Counted from the first letter of the stretch, positions 9,205 through 18,072 are shown. The stretch is 38,418 nucleotides of DNA from Nannocystaceae bacterium (GCA_019694555.1 JAIBBS010000069.1:1-38418); one strand, 5' to 3'. The notes: generated from the letters alone by a model not told the origin. Made by a program: numbers and translations.

Positions 9205-10557
9205 CTACGGAGCGGACGGCGCTCGCGCCGAGTCCACGCTGGCGGCGGCACGGCGCGCGCCGAGCAACAACACCACGCCCGCGATCGCCAGCGGCACGCC
9301 ACAGATCGCGATGGCCATGCCGCGACCGCTGCTGCGGCTGACCAGACCCAGCAGGTACGGCGAGCCCGCATCGCCCAGCGCGTGGATGCAGAACACGTTG
9401 ACCGCAAACGCGCTGGCGCGGATCGCCGCCGGCACCGACTCGACGATCGCGGCGTTGAGCGGCCCGGTGTTGAGGAACAGCAACAGCTCGGCGAAGAACG
9501 CCAGCGCCAGCGAGGTCGAGAAGCCGCCGGTGAACGGCATCGCCGCCACCAGCGGCGCGCCCAGCAGCAGGCCCCAACCGCTGACCCACAGGTAGCCGCC
9601 CGCGCGCTTGCGGTTGGCGCGGTCACCGAGGATCCCGCCGAGCACGGTGCCGGCGAGACCCGCGACCACGGTGACGCCGCCGAACGCGGTGTTGGCCACA
9701 CCCGCGCCGACCTCGAACTCGACCTCGAGGAACGCGGGCATCCAGAACGCGATGCCACCCATCGCGAAGGTCATCAGCGCCATGCCCAGCGTGACGGTGG
9801 CCCAGTCGCGCGAGCGCCACATCGCACGCAACGCCGCGCCGATCGGCAAGGGCTGCAGCGGCGCGCCACCATCGGCGGCGCCGCGGCGCGGCTCGGGCAG
9901 GAACCATGCCGCGATCGCGAGCAGCAGGCCCGGCGAGCCCGCGACCACGAAGGCCCAGCGCCACCCCGCGAGCTCACCCACCCATCCGCCCAGCAGGTAA
10001 CCCATCGCCGATCCCAGCGGGATCGCGAGGTAGAACCACGACAGCTGCCGCCCGCGGCGCTCGGCCGGGAACAGATCGGCGATGATCGTCGGCGCGACGG
10101 TCGCGTAGCCGGCCTCGCCGATGCCCACGAGGCCGCGCATCAGCAACAGTGTGTCGACGTCCTGCGCCTGCCCGCTGCCGATGGTCGCGACGCTCCAACA
10201 CGCGACCGCGACCGCGATGATGCGGTGCCGCGGCACGCGATCGCCGAGCCAACCCGACAGCGGCGCGACCACGGTGTAGACCACGATGAACACCGAGCCG
10301 ACCAGACCGGTGATGTCGTCGGTGACCTGGAACTCGAGCCCGATGGCGTTGGCGACCGCGCCGACGACGTAGCGATCGATGTAGTTGACGAAGTTGATCG
10401 CGGTGAGCACGACCATCACCGCGATCACGCGTCCGCGCGTCCACGTCGCCGGACCCGGCGACGCTGCCGTGGGGGGCTCGTTCAGGTCGACCGTTCCTCG
10501 ATGGTGACGATGCCAGAATCGGGATCGGCCGCACGGGCCGACGCGGCGCCCGGCCAC
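9205..10557 (-). CDS. Major facilitator superfamily transporter (spinster-like)
   Basis: The conserved region begins with helix 1 AVMVVLTAINFVNYIDRYVV, the signature of spinster-type MFS carriers. It has about 12 hydrophobic segments and the loop motif GWLGDRVPRHR after helix 2. The substrate is not predictable; relatives move lysophospholipids, sphingolipids or organic anions. The start is uncertain. The GTG at 10557 gives 450 aa but a long unusual Arg/His-rich leader. A GTG at 10428 starts inside helix 1. A CTG at 10485, preceded by GAGGA at a 9-nt spacing, gives the most natural N-terminus (LNEPPTAASPGP). It lies upstream of the TPR kinase on the same strand and divergent from the RiPP cluster. 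Confidence 0.85.
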   Translation of the reverse strand: MAGRRVGPCGRSRFWHRHHRGTVDLNEPPTAASPGPATWTRGRVIAVMVVLTAINFVNYIDRYVVGAVANAIGLEFQVTDDITGLVGSVFIVVYTVVAPLSGWLGDRVPRHRIIAVAVACWSVATIGSGQAQDVDTLLLMRGLVGIGEAGYATVAPTIIADLFPAERRGRQLSWFYLAIPLGSAMGYLLGGWVGELAGWRWAFVVAGSPGLLLAIAAWFLPEPRRGAADGGAPLQPLPIGAALRAMWRSRDWATVTLGMALMTFAMGGIAFWMPAFLEVEFEVGAGVANTAFGGVTVVAGLAGTVLGGILGDRANRKRAGGYLWVSGWGLLLGAPLVAAMPFTGGFSTSLALAFFAELLLFLNTGPLNAAIVESVPAAIRASAFAVNVFCIHALGDAGSPYLLGLVSRSSGRGMAIAICGVPLAIAGVVLLLGARRAAASVDSARAPSAP

Positions 10558-10790
10558 CTGCGCCCCTGCGGTCGCACCCGCGCAGAAGGCTTGCGCTGGC
10601 GGTCCGTTCAGTATATGAAAAGCGGCCCTTCGCGGCGAAGCTCGCGCGGACGATCCGGTCCCGGGGCCGCCACGTAACCAAAGGCGCGATCGAGCGATAC
10701 CCTGCTCGACTCCACCCCCCAACGAGGCCACCGGGCATTTGGCCCGTCGGCACCGCCGGAACCAAGACGGAATCAGGAGACAGACCCACC
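10558..10790. other. Divergent intergenic region between MFS gene and RiPP precursor
   Basis: About 230 nt without a supported gene. It holds the AT-rich candidate promoter at 10,608-10,622, a small stem-loop CGGGC/GCCCG at 10,732-10,746 and the precursor's ribosome site AGGAG at 10,775-10,779 (11 nt before ATG 10,791). No clear sigma-70 promoter for the precursor and no recognisable copper-regulator operator were seen. Confidence 0.5.
10610..10615 (-). promoter_or_regulatory. Candidate -10 box for the MFS gene
   Basis: Read on the minus strand, 10615-10610 is TATACT, one mismatch from the sigma-70 -10 consensus, in an AT-rich island (TTTTCATATACTGAAC) that stands out from the GC-rich surroundings. 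No good -35 is seen 16-18 nt upstream. It would put a transcription start about 45 nt before the GTG at 10557. Confidence 0.3.
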
Positions 10791-11060
10791 ATGCTGAACA
10801 TCAAGGAAATCGCCACCACCCTCGCCATCCTCGGCTCCGGCGCGCTCGTTCTGGGCGGCTGCAACAAGGACAAGCAGGCCACCGAGCAGCCGGCCGCCGA
10901 GGGCGAGAAGGCCGCCGAGGGCAGCTGCGGCGAGAAGAAGGACGGCGAGGGCAGCTGCGGCGAGAAGAAGGACGGCGAGGCCAGCTGCGGCGAGAAGAAG
11001 GCCGAGGGCAGCTGCGGCGAGAAGGCTGCCGAGGGCAGCTGCGGCGAGAAGCCCCAGTGA
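10791..11060 (+). CDS. HvfA/bufferin-like RiPP metallophore precursor, lipoprotein with five EGSCGEK repeats
   Basis: 89 aa. Residues 1-24 form a lipoprotein signal: charged MLNIKEI, hydrophobic core, then LVLGGC with lipobox Cys24. After a short KDKQ/Ala-Glu linker come five repeats with Cys at 46, 56, 66, 75 and 84, each E-(G/A)-S-C-G-E-K, spaced 10, 10, 9 and 9 residues. No other Cys is present. Downstream are a DUF692 (MNIO) gene and a DUF2063 gene, the pair that modifies EGKCG-repeat HvfA peptides in Haemophilus and bufferin peptides elsewhere. There, Cys residues become oxazolone/thioamide or thiooxazole groups that bind copper. By that analogy this peptide is modified in the cytosol, exported by Sec and, here, lipid-anchored. 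The difference from HvfA is Ser for Lys before Cys and the lipobox. The role (copper storage, buffering or detoxification) is inferred. Confidence 0.8.
   Translation: MLNIKEIATTLAILGSGALVLGGCNKDKQATEQPAAEGEKAAEGSCGEKKDGEGSCGEKKDGEASCGEKKAEGSCGEKAAEGSCGEKPQ
10917..11057 (+). repeat. In-frame tandem repeat encoding the modified-core units
   Basis: Five units at 10917-10946, 10947-10976, 10977-11003, 11004-11030 and 11031-11057 (30, 30, 27, 27 and 27 nt). The first two are identical at the DNA level over all 30 nt. Units 1, 2, 4 and 5 share GGCAGCTGCGGCGAGAAG exactly, and unit 3 differs from it by one base. Near identity at third positions suggests recent duplication rather than slow convergence. 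Confidence 0.9.
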
Positions 11061-11067
11061 CCTGAGC

Positions 11068-11099
11068 GCATCGTCGACCCGGGCACACCGGGTCGATGC
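11068..11099 (+). terminator. Hairpin 1 after the RiPP precursor
   Basis: The arm 11068-11082 (GCATCGTCGACCCGG) pairs with CCGGGTCGATGC (11088-11099) over a 5-nt loop, with a TCG bulge in the left arm. It starts 8 nt after the precursor stop. There is no T-run. It is probably an attenuating or mRNA-protecting structure. Confidence 0.5.
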
Positions 11100-11117
11100 G
11101 GGGTCCGCCCCGAAGCG

Positions 11118-11147
11118 ACCCGCAGTCGAGCATGCTCGACTGCGGGT
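11118..11147. terminator. Perfect 30-nt palindrome between precursor and MNIO genes
   Basis: ACCCGCAGTCGAG / CTCGACTGCGGGT flank a central CATG; the 30 nt equal their own reverse complement. As RNA this folds to a long perfect stem; as DNA it is also a possible operator. With the first hairpin 18 nt upstream it likely limits read-through from the precursor into the maturation genes. Confidence 0.5.
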
Positions 11148-11234
11148 TGCGCGTTCTCGGACCTCCCCGCGTCGTGCAACCCTTGCCGTTGCCGACACCC
11201 GAGGCAAAGCGGTTCGATCCACGGGAGCGACTTC

Positions 11235-12107
11235 ATGAAGGTGACACCCACCGGCGTCGGGCTCGGGCTCCGCGCAGCATTCATCGAGAAGGTCGAGCGC
11301 GGCGACGCCGACGGACGCATCGCGTTCCTCGAGATCGCGCCCGAGAACTACATGCACCGCGGCGGCAAGGCGCCGCAGCGGCTGGCCCGCATCGCGGAGC
11401 GGATCCCGCTGTTGTCCCACGGGCTGATGATGTCGCTGGGCAGCACCGACCCGCTCGACCGCGACTACTTCGCCAACCTGCGCGAGTTCCTCGCGCGCAT
11501 CGACGCGCCGTGGCACTCCGACCACCTGTGCTGGAGCGGGCTCGACGGCGCGCTGCTGCACGATCTGCTGCCGGTGCCGTTCACGACCGCGTCGGCCACC
11601 CGCATCGCCAGCCGCGTGCGCGAGGCCCAGGATCGCCTCGGCGTCACGATGGCGGTGGAGAACGTCAGCTGGTACCTGCAGCTGGGCCAGCCGCAGAAGG
11701 ACGAGCCCGATTTCGTGACCGAGGTGCTCGAGCGCGCCGACTGCCGGCTGATGCTCGACGTCAACAACGTGTTCGTGAACTCGGTGAACCACGGCTTCGA
11801 CCCCTATGCGTGGTTGGCCAAGGTCCCGCTCGATCGCGTCATCCAGCTGCACGTCGCCGGCCACGATCGCTGGGAGGAGGACCTCATCGTCGACACCCAC
11901 GGCAACGACGTGCGCGACGAGGTCTACGACATGCTCGCGTGGGTCCTCGAGCGCACCGGACCCAAGCCGGTGGTGCTCGAGCGCGACTCCGACATCCCGC
12001 CGCTGCCGCGCCTGCTCGACGAGGTCGCGCGCATCGACGAGGTCTACCAGGCCGCGCTCGCGCGCTGGAACGCCCGCGAGACCCCGAGGGCACGCCATGG
12101 CTCGTGA
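11235..12107 (+). CDS. hvfB: DUF692 multinuclear non-heme iron oxidase (HvfB/BufB-type RiPP maturase)
   Basis: 290 aa. DUF692 motifs appear in order on a TIM-barrel plan: GVGLGLR (7-13), FLEIAPENY (31-39), SHG (61-63), WHSDHLCWSG (93-102), AVENVSWY (140-147), LMLDVNN (172-178), QLHVAGH (204-210), DTHG (220-223) and VVLERD near 250. The His/Asp/Glu in these blocks are the iron ligands of MNIO enzymes (MbnB, TglH, HvfB, BufB), which carry out four-electron oxidation of peptide cysteines with O2. Here the substrate should be the repeat peptide encoded upstream, and the partner is the DUF2063 protein whose gene overlaps by 11 nt. The ATG at 11235 has GGGAG 7 nt upstream. It acts in the cytosol before export. 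No key motif is missing. Confidence 0.9.
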   Translation: MKVTPTGVGLGLRAAFIEKVERGDADGRIAFLEIAPENYMHRGGKAPQRLARIAERIPLLSHGLMMSLGSTDPLDRDYFANLREFLARIDAPWHSDHLCWSGLDGALLHDLLPVPFTTASATRIASRVREAQDRLGVTMAVENVSWYLQLGQPQKDEPDFVTEVLERADCRLMLDVNNVFVNSVNHGFDPYAWLAKVPLDRVIQLHVAGHDRWEEDLIVDTHGNDVRDEVYDMLAWVLERTGPKPVVLERDSDIPPLPRLLDEVARIDEVYQAALARWNARETPRARHGS

Positions 12108-12939
12108 ACAGACCCCCGAACGCGGCGACGCGCCCGCGCACGAGCCGACCATGGCTGCGCTCGCGGCCGCGATCCGCGAGGTCGAGGCGCCCGCGGCCGT
12201 GCGGCAGGACGCGGTCGCGTTCCTGCAGCGGCACGGCGTGACCGGCCGCGACGCGGACGCGCTGTTGTACAAGGGCGCCGAACGCTTCCTCATCTACCGC
12301 ACGCTGGTGCACAACCGCCTGCGCGCCGCGACCCGCGAGTTCATCCCGCGCGCCGTGGCGCGCCGCGGCACCGAGGCCTTCGGCACCGACTTCGCGCAGT
12401 TCATGGCCGCGCACGCATCGCACAGCCCGTACCTGCGCGACGTGCCCGGCGAGTTCGTCGCGTGGGTGCTGCCGCGTTGGCAACGCGATGCCTCGATCCC
12501 GGCGTACCTCGGCGACCTCGCGCGACACGAGCTGCTCGAGGGCGAGGTCCGCAACGACCCCCACGGCGGCGAGAGCCCCACCGGCCGGCCGTTCGCGCTC
12601 GAGGCGACGCTGGTGTTCGACGGCACCGCGCGGCTGATGCACTACCACTGGGCGGTACACAAGCTGCCCTACGGCACCGAGGACACGACCGTGCCCGACG
12701 AGGTCGAGACCTCGCTGCTGGTGTTCCGCGACGCGCACGCGAAGGTGCGCTACCTCGAGCTCACGCGCTGGGCCGCAGGCGTCGTCGATCAGCTGCTGGT
12801 GCAGGGTCGCTGCGTCCGCGACGCGCTGCAGCAGGCCGCCGCGGCCCTCGGCGAGCCGCTCGACGACGACAAGCTGGCCAAGGCGGCGACGCTGTTCGGC
12901 GAGCTGTCGGACTACGGCGTGCTGCTGGGCGCGGGCTGA
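12097..12939 (+). CDS. hvfC: DUF2063 protein, HvfC/BufC-type partner of the MNIO
   Basis: 280 aa from the ATG at 12097, which overlaps the end of the MNIO gene by 11 nt and has GAGGG 6 nt upstream, so translation is probably coupled. The N-terminal half carries the DUF2063 pattern: LIYRTLVHNRL, an aromatic/Pro stretch (EFIPRAV), FGTDFAQFM and SPYLRDVPGEFVAWV. This domain acts as peptide-binding chaperone and required partner of HvfB/BufB enzymes. The C-terminal half (LEATLVFDGTARLMHYHWAVH, VPDEVETSLLVFRD, YLELTRWAAGVVDQLLVQG) fits the second, beta-rich domain seen in BufC-like proteins. The gene ends 64 nt from the convergent pyruvate carboxylase. The domain call rests on family pattern and gene order. 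Confidence 0.85.
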   Translation: MAREQTPERGDAPAHEPTMAALAAAIREVEAPAAVRQDAVAFLQRHGVTGRDADALLYKGAERFLIYRTLVHNRLRAATREFIPRAVARRGTEAFGTDFAQFMAAHASHSPYLRDVPGEFVAWVLPRWQRDASIPAYLGDLARHELLEGEVRNDPHGGESPTGRPFALEATLVFDGTARLMHYHWAVHKLPYGTEDTTVPDEVETSLLVFRDAHAKVRYLELTRWAAGVVDQLLVQGRCVRDALQQAAAALGEPLDDDKLAKAATLFGELSDYGVLLGAG

Positions 12940-12961
12940 GAGGCCGGCAGCGAATGCTGAC

Positions 12962-12990
12962 GTGGTTGAGACGCCTCGCGTCTCATCCAC
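12962..12990. terminator. Bidirectional hairpin between RiPP cluster and pyc
   Basis: GTGGTTGAGACGC (12962-12974) pairs with GCGTCTCATCCAC (12978-12990) across CTC, 12 of 13 pairs. It lies midway between the stops of the convergent DUF2063 and pyruvate carboxylase genes and probably ends both transcripts. No T-tract follows on either strand. Confidence 0.55.
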
Positions 12991-13003
12991 AACTCGGGGA
13001 CGC

Positions 13004-16000
13004 TCACGACGCGGCCGCGGCCGCCGGCGTGATGCGGCACAGCAGGTCGCCGGCGGCGAGCGAGTCGCCGACCGCGACCGCGACGCGCTCGACCACGCCG
13101 GCGATCGGCGAGGCCACGACCGTCTCCATCTTCATCGCCGACAGCACCGCCAGCGGCGTGCCGACCGCGACCGCGGCGCCGGCCTTGATCCGCACGTCGA
13201 TCACCGCACCGGGCATCGGCGCGCCGATCGAACCGGCATCGCCGGCGGTGGCGCGCTCGCGCACGACCACGGTCTTGCTGGCCTTCTCGTCGCGCACGCG
13301 CACGAGTCGATTGCGCCCGTTGAGCTCGAAGTAGACCTCGCGCGTGCCGTCGTCGCGCAGCTCGCCGACCGCGACCAGCTTGACGATGAGCGCCTTGCCC
13401 CGCTCGATCTCGATGGTGAATTCCTCGCCCACCTCGAGCGGCCCGAGGAACTGCCGCGTGGGCAACACCGACACGTCGCTGTGCTGCTCGCGGAAGGCCA
13501 TGAACTCGTCGAAGACCTTGGGGTACAGCGCCGCCGACAGCAGGTCGACCTCGCGGATGTGCGGCCCGTGGGCGTCGCGCAGCGTGCGGCGCAGGGCATC
13601 GAAGTCGCACGGCGGCAGCGAAGCGCCGGGTCGACCTTCGATGGGCGTACGGCCGTGCAGGATGCGGCCGCGCAGCGGCTCGGGGAAGCCGCCGTAGGGC
13701 GTGCCCAGGGCGCCCTGGAGGAACTCGACCACCGAGCTGGGCACGCTCAGGGTCTCGGCGCGCGCGAGCACGTCGTCCTCCGAGAGATCGTTCTGGACCA
13801 TGAACTGCGCCAGGTCGCCGACGACCTTCGACGACGGCGTCACCTTGATGACGTCGCCGAGCAGGCGATTCGCCGCCGCGTACGCGCGCTTGATCGCAGG
13901 CCAGCGATCGGCGAGGCCCAGCTGCCGCGCCTGGAACTGCAGGTTGGTGTACTGGCCGCCGGGCATCTCGTGGAAGTACACGTCCGCGCTGCCGCTCTTG
14001 AGCCCGCTCTCGAACGGCGCGTACAGCTGCCGCGCCTGCTCCCAGTAGTTGGCCAGCCCCGAGATGACCTCGAGGTCGACGTCGCACGCGCGCGGGGTCC
14101 CCTGCAGCGCGGCCACGATCGCGCCCATCGCCGGCTGCGAGGTCAGGCCCGCCATGGGTTCGAGCGCGACGTCGACCACGTCCGCGCCAGCCTCGGCCGC
14201 GGCCAGCATCGACGCGACGCCGCTGGCGGCGGTGTCGTGGGTGTGCACGTGCACCGGCACGTCGGGATAGGCGCGGCGCAGCGCTCCGACCAGCTGCGCG
14301 GCGGCGCGGGGCTTGAGCAGCCCGGCCATGTCCTTGATCGCCAGCACGTGGGTGCCGAGCTCGACCAGCTTGCCCGCGAGATCGACGTAGTACTGCAGGC
14401 TGTACTTGGTCCGCCGCGGATCCGAGACGTCGCCGGTGTAGCACAGCGCGGCCTCGATCACGCCGCCGGCACCACCGACGGCGTCGATGCCCAGGCGCAG
14501 GTTCTCGACGTAGTTGAGGCAGTCGAACACGCGGAAGACGTCGACGCCGCGCTCGCGTGCGACCTGCACGAAGCGATGCACGACGTTGTCGGGGTAGTTG
14601 GTGTAGCCGACCGCGTTGGCACCGCGCAGCAGCATCTGGAACGGGATGTTGGGCACCAGCTCGCGCAGGCGCTCGAGTCGCTCCCACGGGCACTCGCGCA
14701 GGAATCGCAGCGCCACGTCGAAGGTCGCGCCGCCCCACATCTCGAGGCTGTAGCAGCCTGCGAGCGCGTGCGCGGTCGCGGGTGCGATCGCGGCGAGATC
14801 GATGGTGCGCACGCGCGTCGCCAACAACGACTGGTGCGCGTCGCGCCAGGTGGTGTCCATCAGCAGCAGACCCTCGTGCTGGCGCACCGCCTTCGCGAAG
14901 GCGGCCGGCCCCTGCGACGCGAGGATGTGGCGCCAGCCCGTCGGCGGCGGCCCGGCCGGCGCCGCGGGGGCCTGGGGTTCGATGCGCGCCGGCGGCGTGT
15001 TGGTGAGCAGCGGCGTCGACGAACCGTTGACCGCGACGTTGCCGAGGTAGCGCAGCAATCGCTGTGCGCGATTGAGCCGCCGCGGGAAGCGGAACAACCG
15101 CGGCGTCTCGTCGAGGAAGCCGGTGTCGACGCGGCCGGCGAGGAAGCGCGGGTGCGTGAGCACGTTCTGCAAGAACGGGATGTTGGTCTGGACCCCGCGC
15201 ACGCGGAACTCCGCCAGCGCGCGGTGGAGCTTCTGCGCCGCGGCGGGGAAGTCGAGCGCGCGACCGATGACCTTGGCCAGCATCGAGTCGTAGTGCGGCG
15301 AGATCTCGGCGCCGGTGTAGCCCGAGCCCGCGTCGATGCGGATGCCGAAGCCCTCGCCGGGACGGAACACCTCGATGCGGCCGGTGTCGGGCTGGAAGCT
15401 GCGCAGTGGATCCTCGGTGGTGAGCCGGCACTGGATCGCGTAGCCACGCACCTCGATGCGGTCCTGCGTCAGCCCCAGCTCGCGCAGCGTGGTGCCGCCG
15501 GCCACGAGGATCTGCGTCTGGACCAGATCGACGCCGGTGACCTCCTCGGTGACGGTGTGCTCGACCTGGATGCGCGGGTTGGCCTCGATGAAGTAGTGGC
15601 GGCCCTGCGGGTCGACCAGGAACTCGAAGGTGCCGGCGTTGCGGTAGCCCACGCGCCGGGCCAGGCGCACTGCGTCGTCGAGCACCCGCGCGCGCACCTC
15701 GGGGTCGAAGTTCACCGCCGGCGCGATCTCGACGATCTTCTGGTGCCGGCGTTGCACCGAGCAGTCGCGCTCGAACAGGTGGATGACGTCGCCGCTGCCG
15801 TCGCCGAGGATCTGCACCTCGATGTGGCGCGGGTGCTCGACGTAGCGCTCGACGAACACCGAGCCGTCGCCGAAGGCCGCCAGCGCCTCGGAGCTGGCGC
15901 GCGAGAACGCGTCGTCGAGGTCGGCGGCGTTGCGGACCACCCGCATGCCGCGGCCGCCACCGCCCTTGGCGGCCTTGAGGATGATCGGCAGGCCGTGCTC

Positions 16001-16468
16001 GGCCACGAAGCGGCGCACCTCGTCGGCGTTCGCGGTCGGCTCGGCCGTGCCGGGCACCACCGGCACACCGGCTGCGACCGCGAGCTTGCGCCCCGCGGTC
16101 TTGTCGCCGAGCGCATCGAGCACGTCGTCGGTGGGACCCACGAAGACCACGCCTGCGGCCGCGCACGCGCGCGCGAAGTCGGCGCGCTCGGACAGGAAGC
16201 CGTAGCCGGGATGGATCGCGTCGACGCGATTGGCGACCGCGATCGAGACGATGTCCTCGATGTCGAGGTACGCCGCCACCGGCGCGCGCCCGCGCCCGAC
16301 CAGGTACGACTCGTCGGCCTTGTAGCGGTGCAGGTGCAGCCGATCCTCGTGGCTGAAGATCGCGACCGTGCGGATGCCGAGCTCGGTTGCCGCGCGGAAG
16401 ACTCGGATCGCGATCTCACCGCGGTTCGCACACATCAACTTGCGAATGGGTCGGCGCATCGCGGTCAT
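13004..16468 (-). CDS. pyc: Pyruvate carboxylase
   Basis: 1154 aa, the usual length of single-chain pyruvate carboxylase. Order of domains: biotin carboxylase (about 1-460; [17 protein letters not shown], the ATP lid GGGGRGM and [17 protein letters not shown]), carboxyltransferase (about 530-800; [33 protein letters not shown]), allosteric/tetramerisation linker, and biotinyl carrier domain with AMKME, biotinyl-Lys1113. It converts pyruvate, bicarbonate and ATP to oxaloacetate, feeding the TCA cycle and gluconeogenesis. The start is the ATG at 16468; a second ATG at 16459 is in frame, and neither has a strong ribosome site. An uncharacterised lipoprotein gene ends 34 nt upstream on the same strand. 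A very long open frame on the opposite strand here is a composition artefact. Confidence 0.97.
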   Translation of the reverse strand: MTAMRRPIRKLMCANRGEIAIRVFRAATELGIRTVAIFSHEDRLHLHRYKADESYLVGRGRAPVAAYLDIEDIVSIAVANRVDAIHPGYGFLSERADFARACAAAGVVFVGPTDDVLDALGDKTAGRKLAVAAGVPVVPGTAEPTANADEVRRFVAEHGLPIILKAAKGGGGRGMRVVRNAADLDDAFSRASSEALAAFGDGSVFVERYVEHPRHIEVQILGDGSGDVIHLFERDCSVQRRHQKIVEIAPAVNFDPEVRARVLDDAVRLARRVGYRNAGTFEFLVDPQGRHYFIEANPRIQVEHTVTEEVTGVDLVQTQILVAGGTTLRELGLTQDRIEVRGYAIQCRLTTEDPLRSFQPDTGRIEVFRPGEGFGIRIDAGSGYTGAEISPHYDSMLAKVIGRALDFPAAAQKLHRALAEFRVRGVQTNIPFLQNVLTHPRFLAGRVDTGFLDETPRLFRFPRRLNRAQRLLRYLGNVAVNGSSTPLLTNTPPARIEPQAPAAPAGPPPTGWRHILASQGPAAFAKAVRQHEGLLLMDTTWRDAHQSLLATRVRTIDLAAIAPATAHALAGCYSLEMWGGATFDVALRFLRECPWERLERLRELVPNIPFQMLLRGANAVGYTNYPDNVVHRFVQVARERGVDVFRVFDCLNYVENLRLGIDAVGGAGGVIEAALCYTGDVSDPRRTKYSLQYYVDLAGKLVELGTHVLAIKDMAGLLKPRAAAQLVGALRRAYPDVPVHVHTHDTAASGVASMLAAAEAGADVVDVALEPMAGLTSQPAMGAIVAALQGTPRACDVDLEVISGLANYWEQARQLYAPFESGLKSGSADVYFHEMPGGQYTNLQFQARQLGLADRWPAIKRAYAAANRLLGDVIKVTPSSKVVGDLAQFMVQNDLSEDDVLARAETLSVPSSVVEFLQGALGTPYGGFPEPLRGRILHGRTPIEGRPGASLPPCDFDALRRTLRDAHGPHIREVDLLSAALYPKVFDEFMAFREQHSDVSVLPTRQFLGPLEVGEEFTIEIERGKALIVKLVAVGELRDDGTREVYFELNGRNRLVRVRDEKASKTVVVRERATAGDAGSIGAPMPGAVIDVRIKAGAAVAVGTPLAVLSAMKMETVVASPIAGVVERVAVAVGDSLAAGDLLCRITPAAAAAS

Positions 16469-16502
16469 GCTGCGCCGACTTTGCCGATCTGCGCGCCCGC
16501 GA

Positions 16503-17399
16503 TCAACCGGTGCGACGATGGCCGAACACCAGTCGGCCCCGCGCCGTACCGCGCGAGTTCGGCGGTGGGCGGGTCTCGCCGCCGGGGACCTCGGCGTCCA
16601 CGGTCGCGTCCTGCAGCGTCGCAGCGCGGCCGGTGTCGCGCTCGACCACGGCGAGCTCGGCCGCAGCGCTGGGCTGCCCCGACGCGCCACGGAAGACCCC
16701 GGGGTCCCAACGCACGCGCCGCGGGATCGCACCGGCGGCGAGGCACAGATCGAGCACGTTGTCGTCGACGGTGTCGCTGCCGTTGTCGCTGACGTCGGCG
16801 AAGCCATCGGGGTGCACGCGCGCGCCGTCGGCCAGCTCGATCTCGACCGCACCGAGATCGAGCGCCTCGACACCGTGCAGCTCGTCGGTCCAGTAGCTGC
16901 GCACGCCCACGGCCGCGCAGCCGTGCGTGCCGAGCACGGCCAACACCGGACGCGGCCCCTGCCCCAGCGGTTCGACCTTGGTGGCCGAGCCCAAGAGCGG
17001 CCCGCCCTGCTCGTCCCACACGCGATCGATGACGACCACGTCGGTGGGCGGCCGTTCGATCGCGTCGCCGAAGTCGCCCCACAGCGTGACGGTGCGGTTC
17101 TCGTCGTCCTCCGACGCGGGTGCGAGCACGGCCGCCCGCGCGCGCACGCGCGAGCCGTCGGCGAGCACGACCATGAACGCGTGCGCGACCAGGCTGGTCG
17201 CATCGAGCTCACGGTCGAACACGACCACGATGGCGTCGTCCGCGGTGGGGCTGCGGCGATCGTCGCGCGAGGCGTGCGCGGCGATCATCCGCGAGGGCGG
17301 CACCGCCAGCTCGGCGCGCACCGGCTCGACGTAGTCGATGCGCGGCGCCTCGCGCCAGCACGCCAGCAGCGGCAACAGCCCGAGCGCGAGCCCACGCAC
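16503..17399 (-). CDS. Lipoprotein with Ig-like (Big_5-type) N-terminal region
   Basis: 298 aa from a GTG at 17399. The signal [11 protein letters not shown] gives lipobox Cys14. Residues 20-110 look like a bacterial Ig-like fold of the SbsA/Big_5 kind: a Pro-rich entry, [21 protein letters not shown], then VTLWGDF. A region with [14 protein letters not shown] near 200 follows, then a Pro/Gly-rich, Arg-rich end. No enzymatic motif was found. It is likely an outer- or inner-membrane anchored surface protein. It is 34 nt upstream of pyc on the same strand and divergent from miaE (48 nt between starts). Function unknown; the Ig-like call is tentative. Confidence 0.7.
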   Translation of the reverse strand: MRGLALGLLPLLACWREAPRIDYVEPVRAELAVPPSRMIAAHASRDDRRSPTADDAIVVVFDRELDATSLVAHAFMVVLADGSRVRARAAVLAPASEDDENRTVTLWGDFGDAIERPPTDVVVIDRVWDEQGGPLLGSATKVEPLGQGPRPVLAVLGTHGCAAVGVRSYWTDELHGVEALDLGAVEIELADGARVHPDGFADVSDNGSDTVDDNVLDLCLAAGAIPRRVRWDPGVFRGASGQPSAAAELAVVERDTGRAATLQDATVDAEVPGGETRPPPNSRGTARGRLVFGHRRTG

Positions 17400-17447
17400 C
17401 GCCGCAGTGTACCGCGACCGCGCCCGGCTGCTACGCTCGCGCCCGCC

Positions 17448-18062
17448 ATGCTGCACCTGCGCAGCGAGAGCGCGCCCGGCTGGGGCCTGGCCGCGCTCGC
17501 GCACCTCGACGAGATCCTCCTCGATCACGCCCACTGCGAGAAGAAGGCCGCCTCGACCGCGCTGGGGCTGTTGTTCCGCTATCCCGAACACGAGGTGCTG
17601 GCCCGGCCACTGTCCGCGCTCGCGCGCGAGGAGCTCGAGCACTTCGAGCGCGTGCTCGATCACGTCACCCGCCGCGGCGGTCGCTTCGGTCGCCTGCCGC
17701 CGCCGCCCTACGCCGCCTCGCTGATGACGCCGGTGCGGACCCACGAGCCCGCGCGTGCGGTCGACACGCTGTTGTGCTGTGCGCTGATCGAGGCCCGCAG
17801 CTGCGAGCGCATGCAGCGGTTGCACGAGGCGCTGCAGCACGCCGAGGCCACGCACGATCCCCGCGCCGATCCGGCGCTGCGCGAGCTCTACGGCGATCTG
17901 CTCGCCTGCGAGGCGCGGCACCACGGCGCGTACCTCGAGCTCGCGCGCGTGATCGGAGGCGATCGCAGCGCCGTCGATGCGCGGCTGCAGGCGCTCGCGC
18001 AGCACGAGGCCGCGGTGCTGGCCGACGCACCGGTGCTCGCGCGCATGCACGCGCGGCTGTGA
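17448..18062 (+). CDS. miaE: tRNA-(ms2io6A) hydroxylase
   Basis: 204 aa from the ATG at 17448. It matches MiaE throughout: LDEILLDHAHCEKKAASTAL near the N-terminus, AREELEHFERVL (Glu and E-x2-H iron ligands), LLCCALIEARSCERM and LLACEARHHGAYL (second Glu/E-x2-H set). This is a non-heme diiron monooxygenase that hydroxylates the isopentenyl side chain of ms2i6A37 in tRNAs reading UNN codons, using O2. Substrate formation needs MiaA and MiaB, not encoded here. It is convergent with a small membrane protein gene 10 nt away. Longer in-frame upstream sequence is antisense to pyc and the lipoprotein and was rejected. Confidence 0.95.
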   Translation: MLHLRSESAPGWGLAALAHLDEILLDHAHCEKKAASTALGLLFRYPEHEVLARPLSALAREELEHFERVLDHVTRRGGRFGRLPPPPYAASLMTPVRTHEPARAVDTLLCCALIEARSCERMQRLHEALQHAEATHDPRADPALRELYGDLLACEARHHGAYLELARVIGGDRSAVDARLQALAQHEAAVLADAPVLARMHARL

Positions 18063-18072
18063 CGGCGCGAGC

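Noticed and set aside
10917..11057. Short repeats as a CRISPR-like or minisatellite array
   Set aside because: The repeats stay in frame, have no spacers and encode the Cys motifs of a small protein next to its maturase genes.
10791..12939. Methanobactin or canonical DUF2282 bufferin (BufA1) operon
   Set aside because: There is no MbnC and the precursor lacks DUF2282 features; the repeat pattern is closer to EGKCG-type HvfA peptides.
12962..16792. A 1,276-codon open frame on the plus strand opposite pyruvate carboxylase
   Set aside because: Rich in His/Arg/Gln/Val and lacking any domain; it is the expected open antisense frame of a GC-rich gene, and pyc on the other strand is unmistakable.
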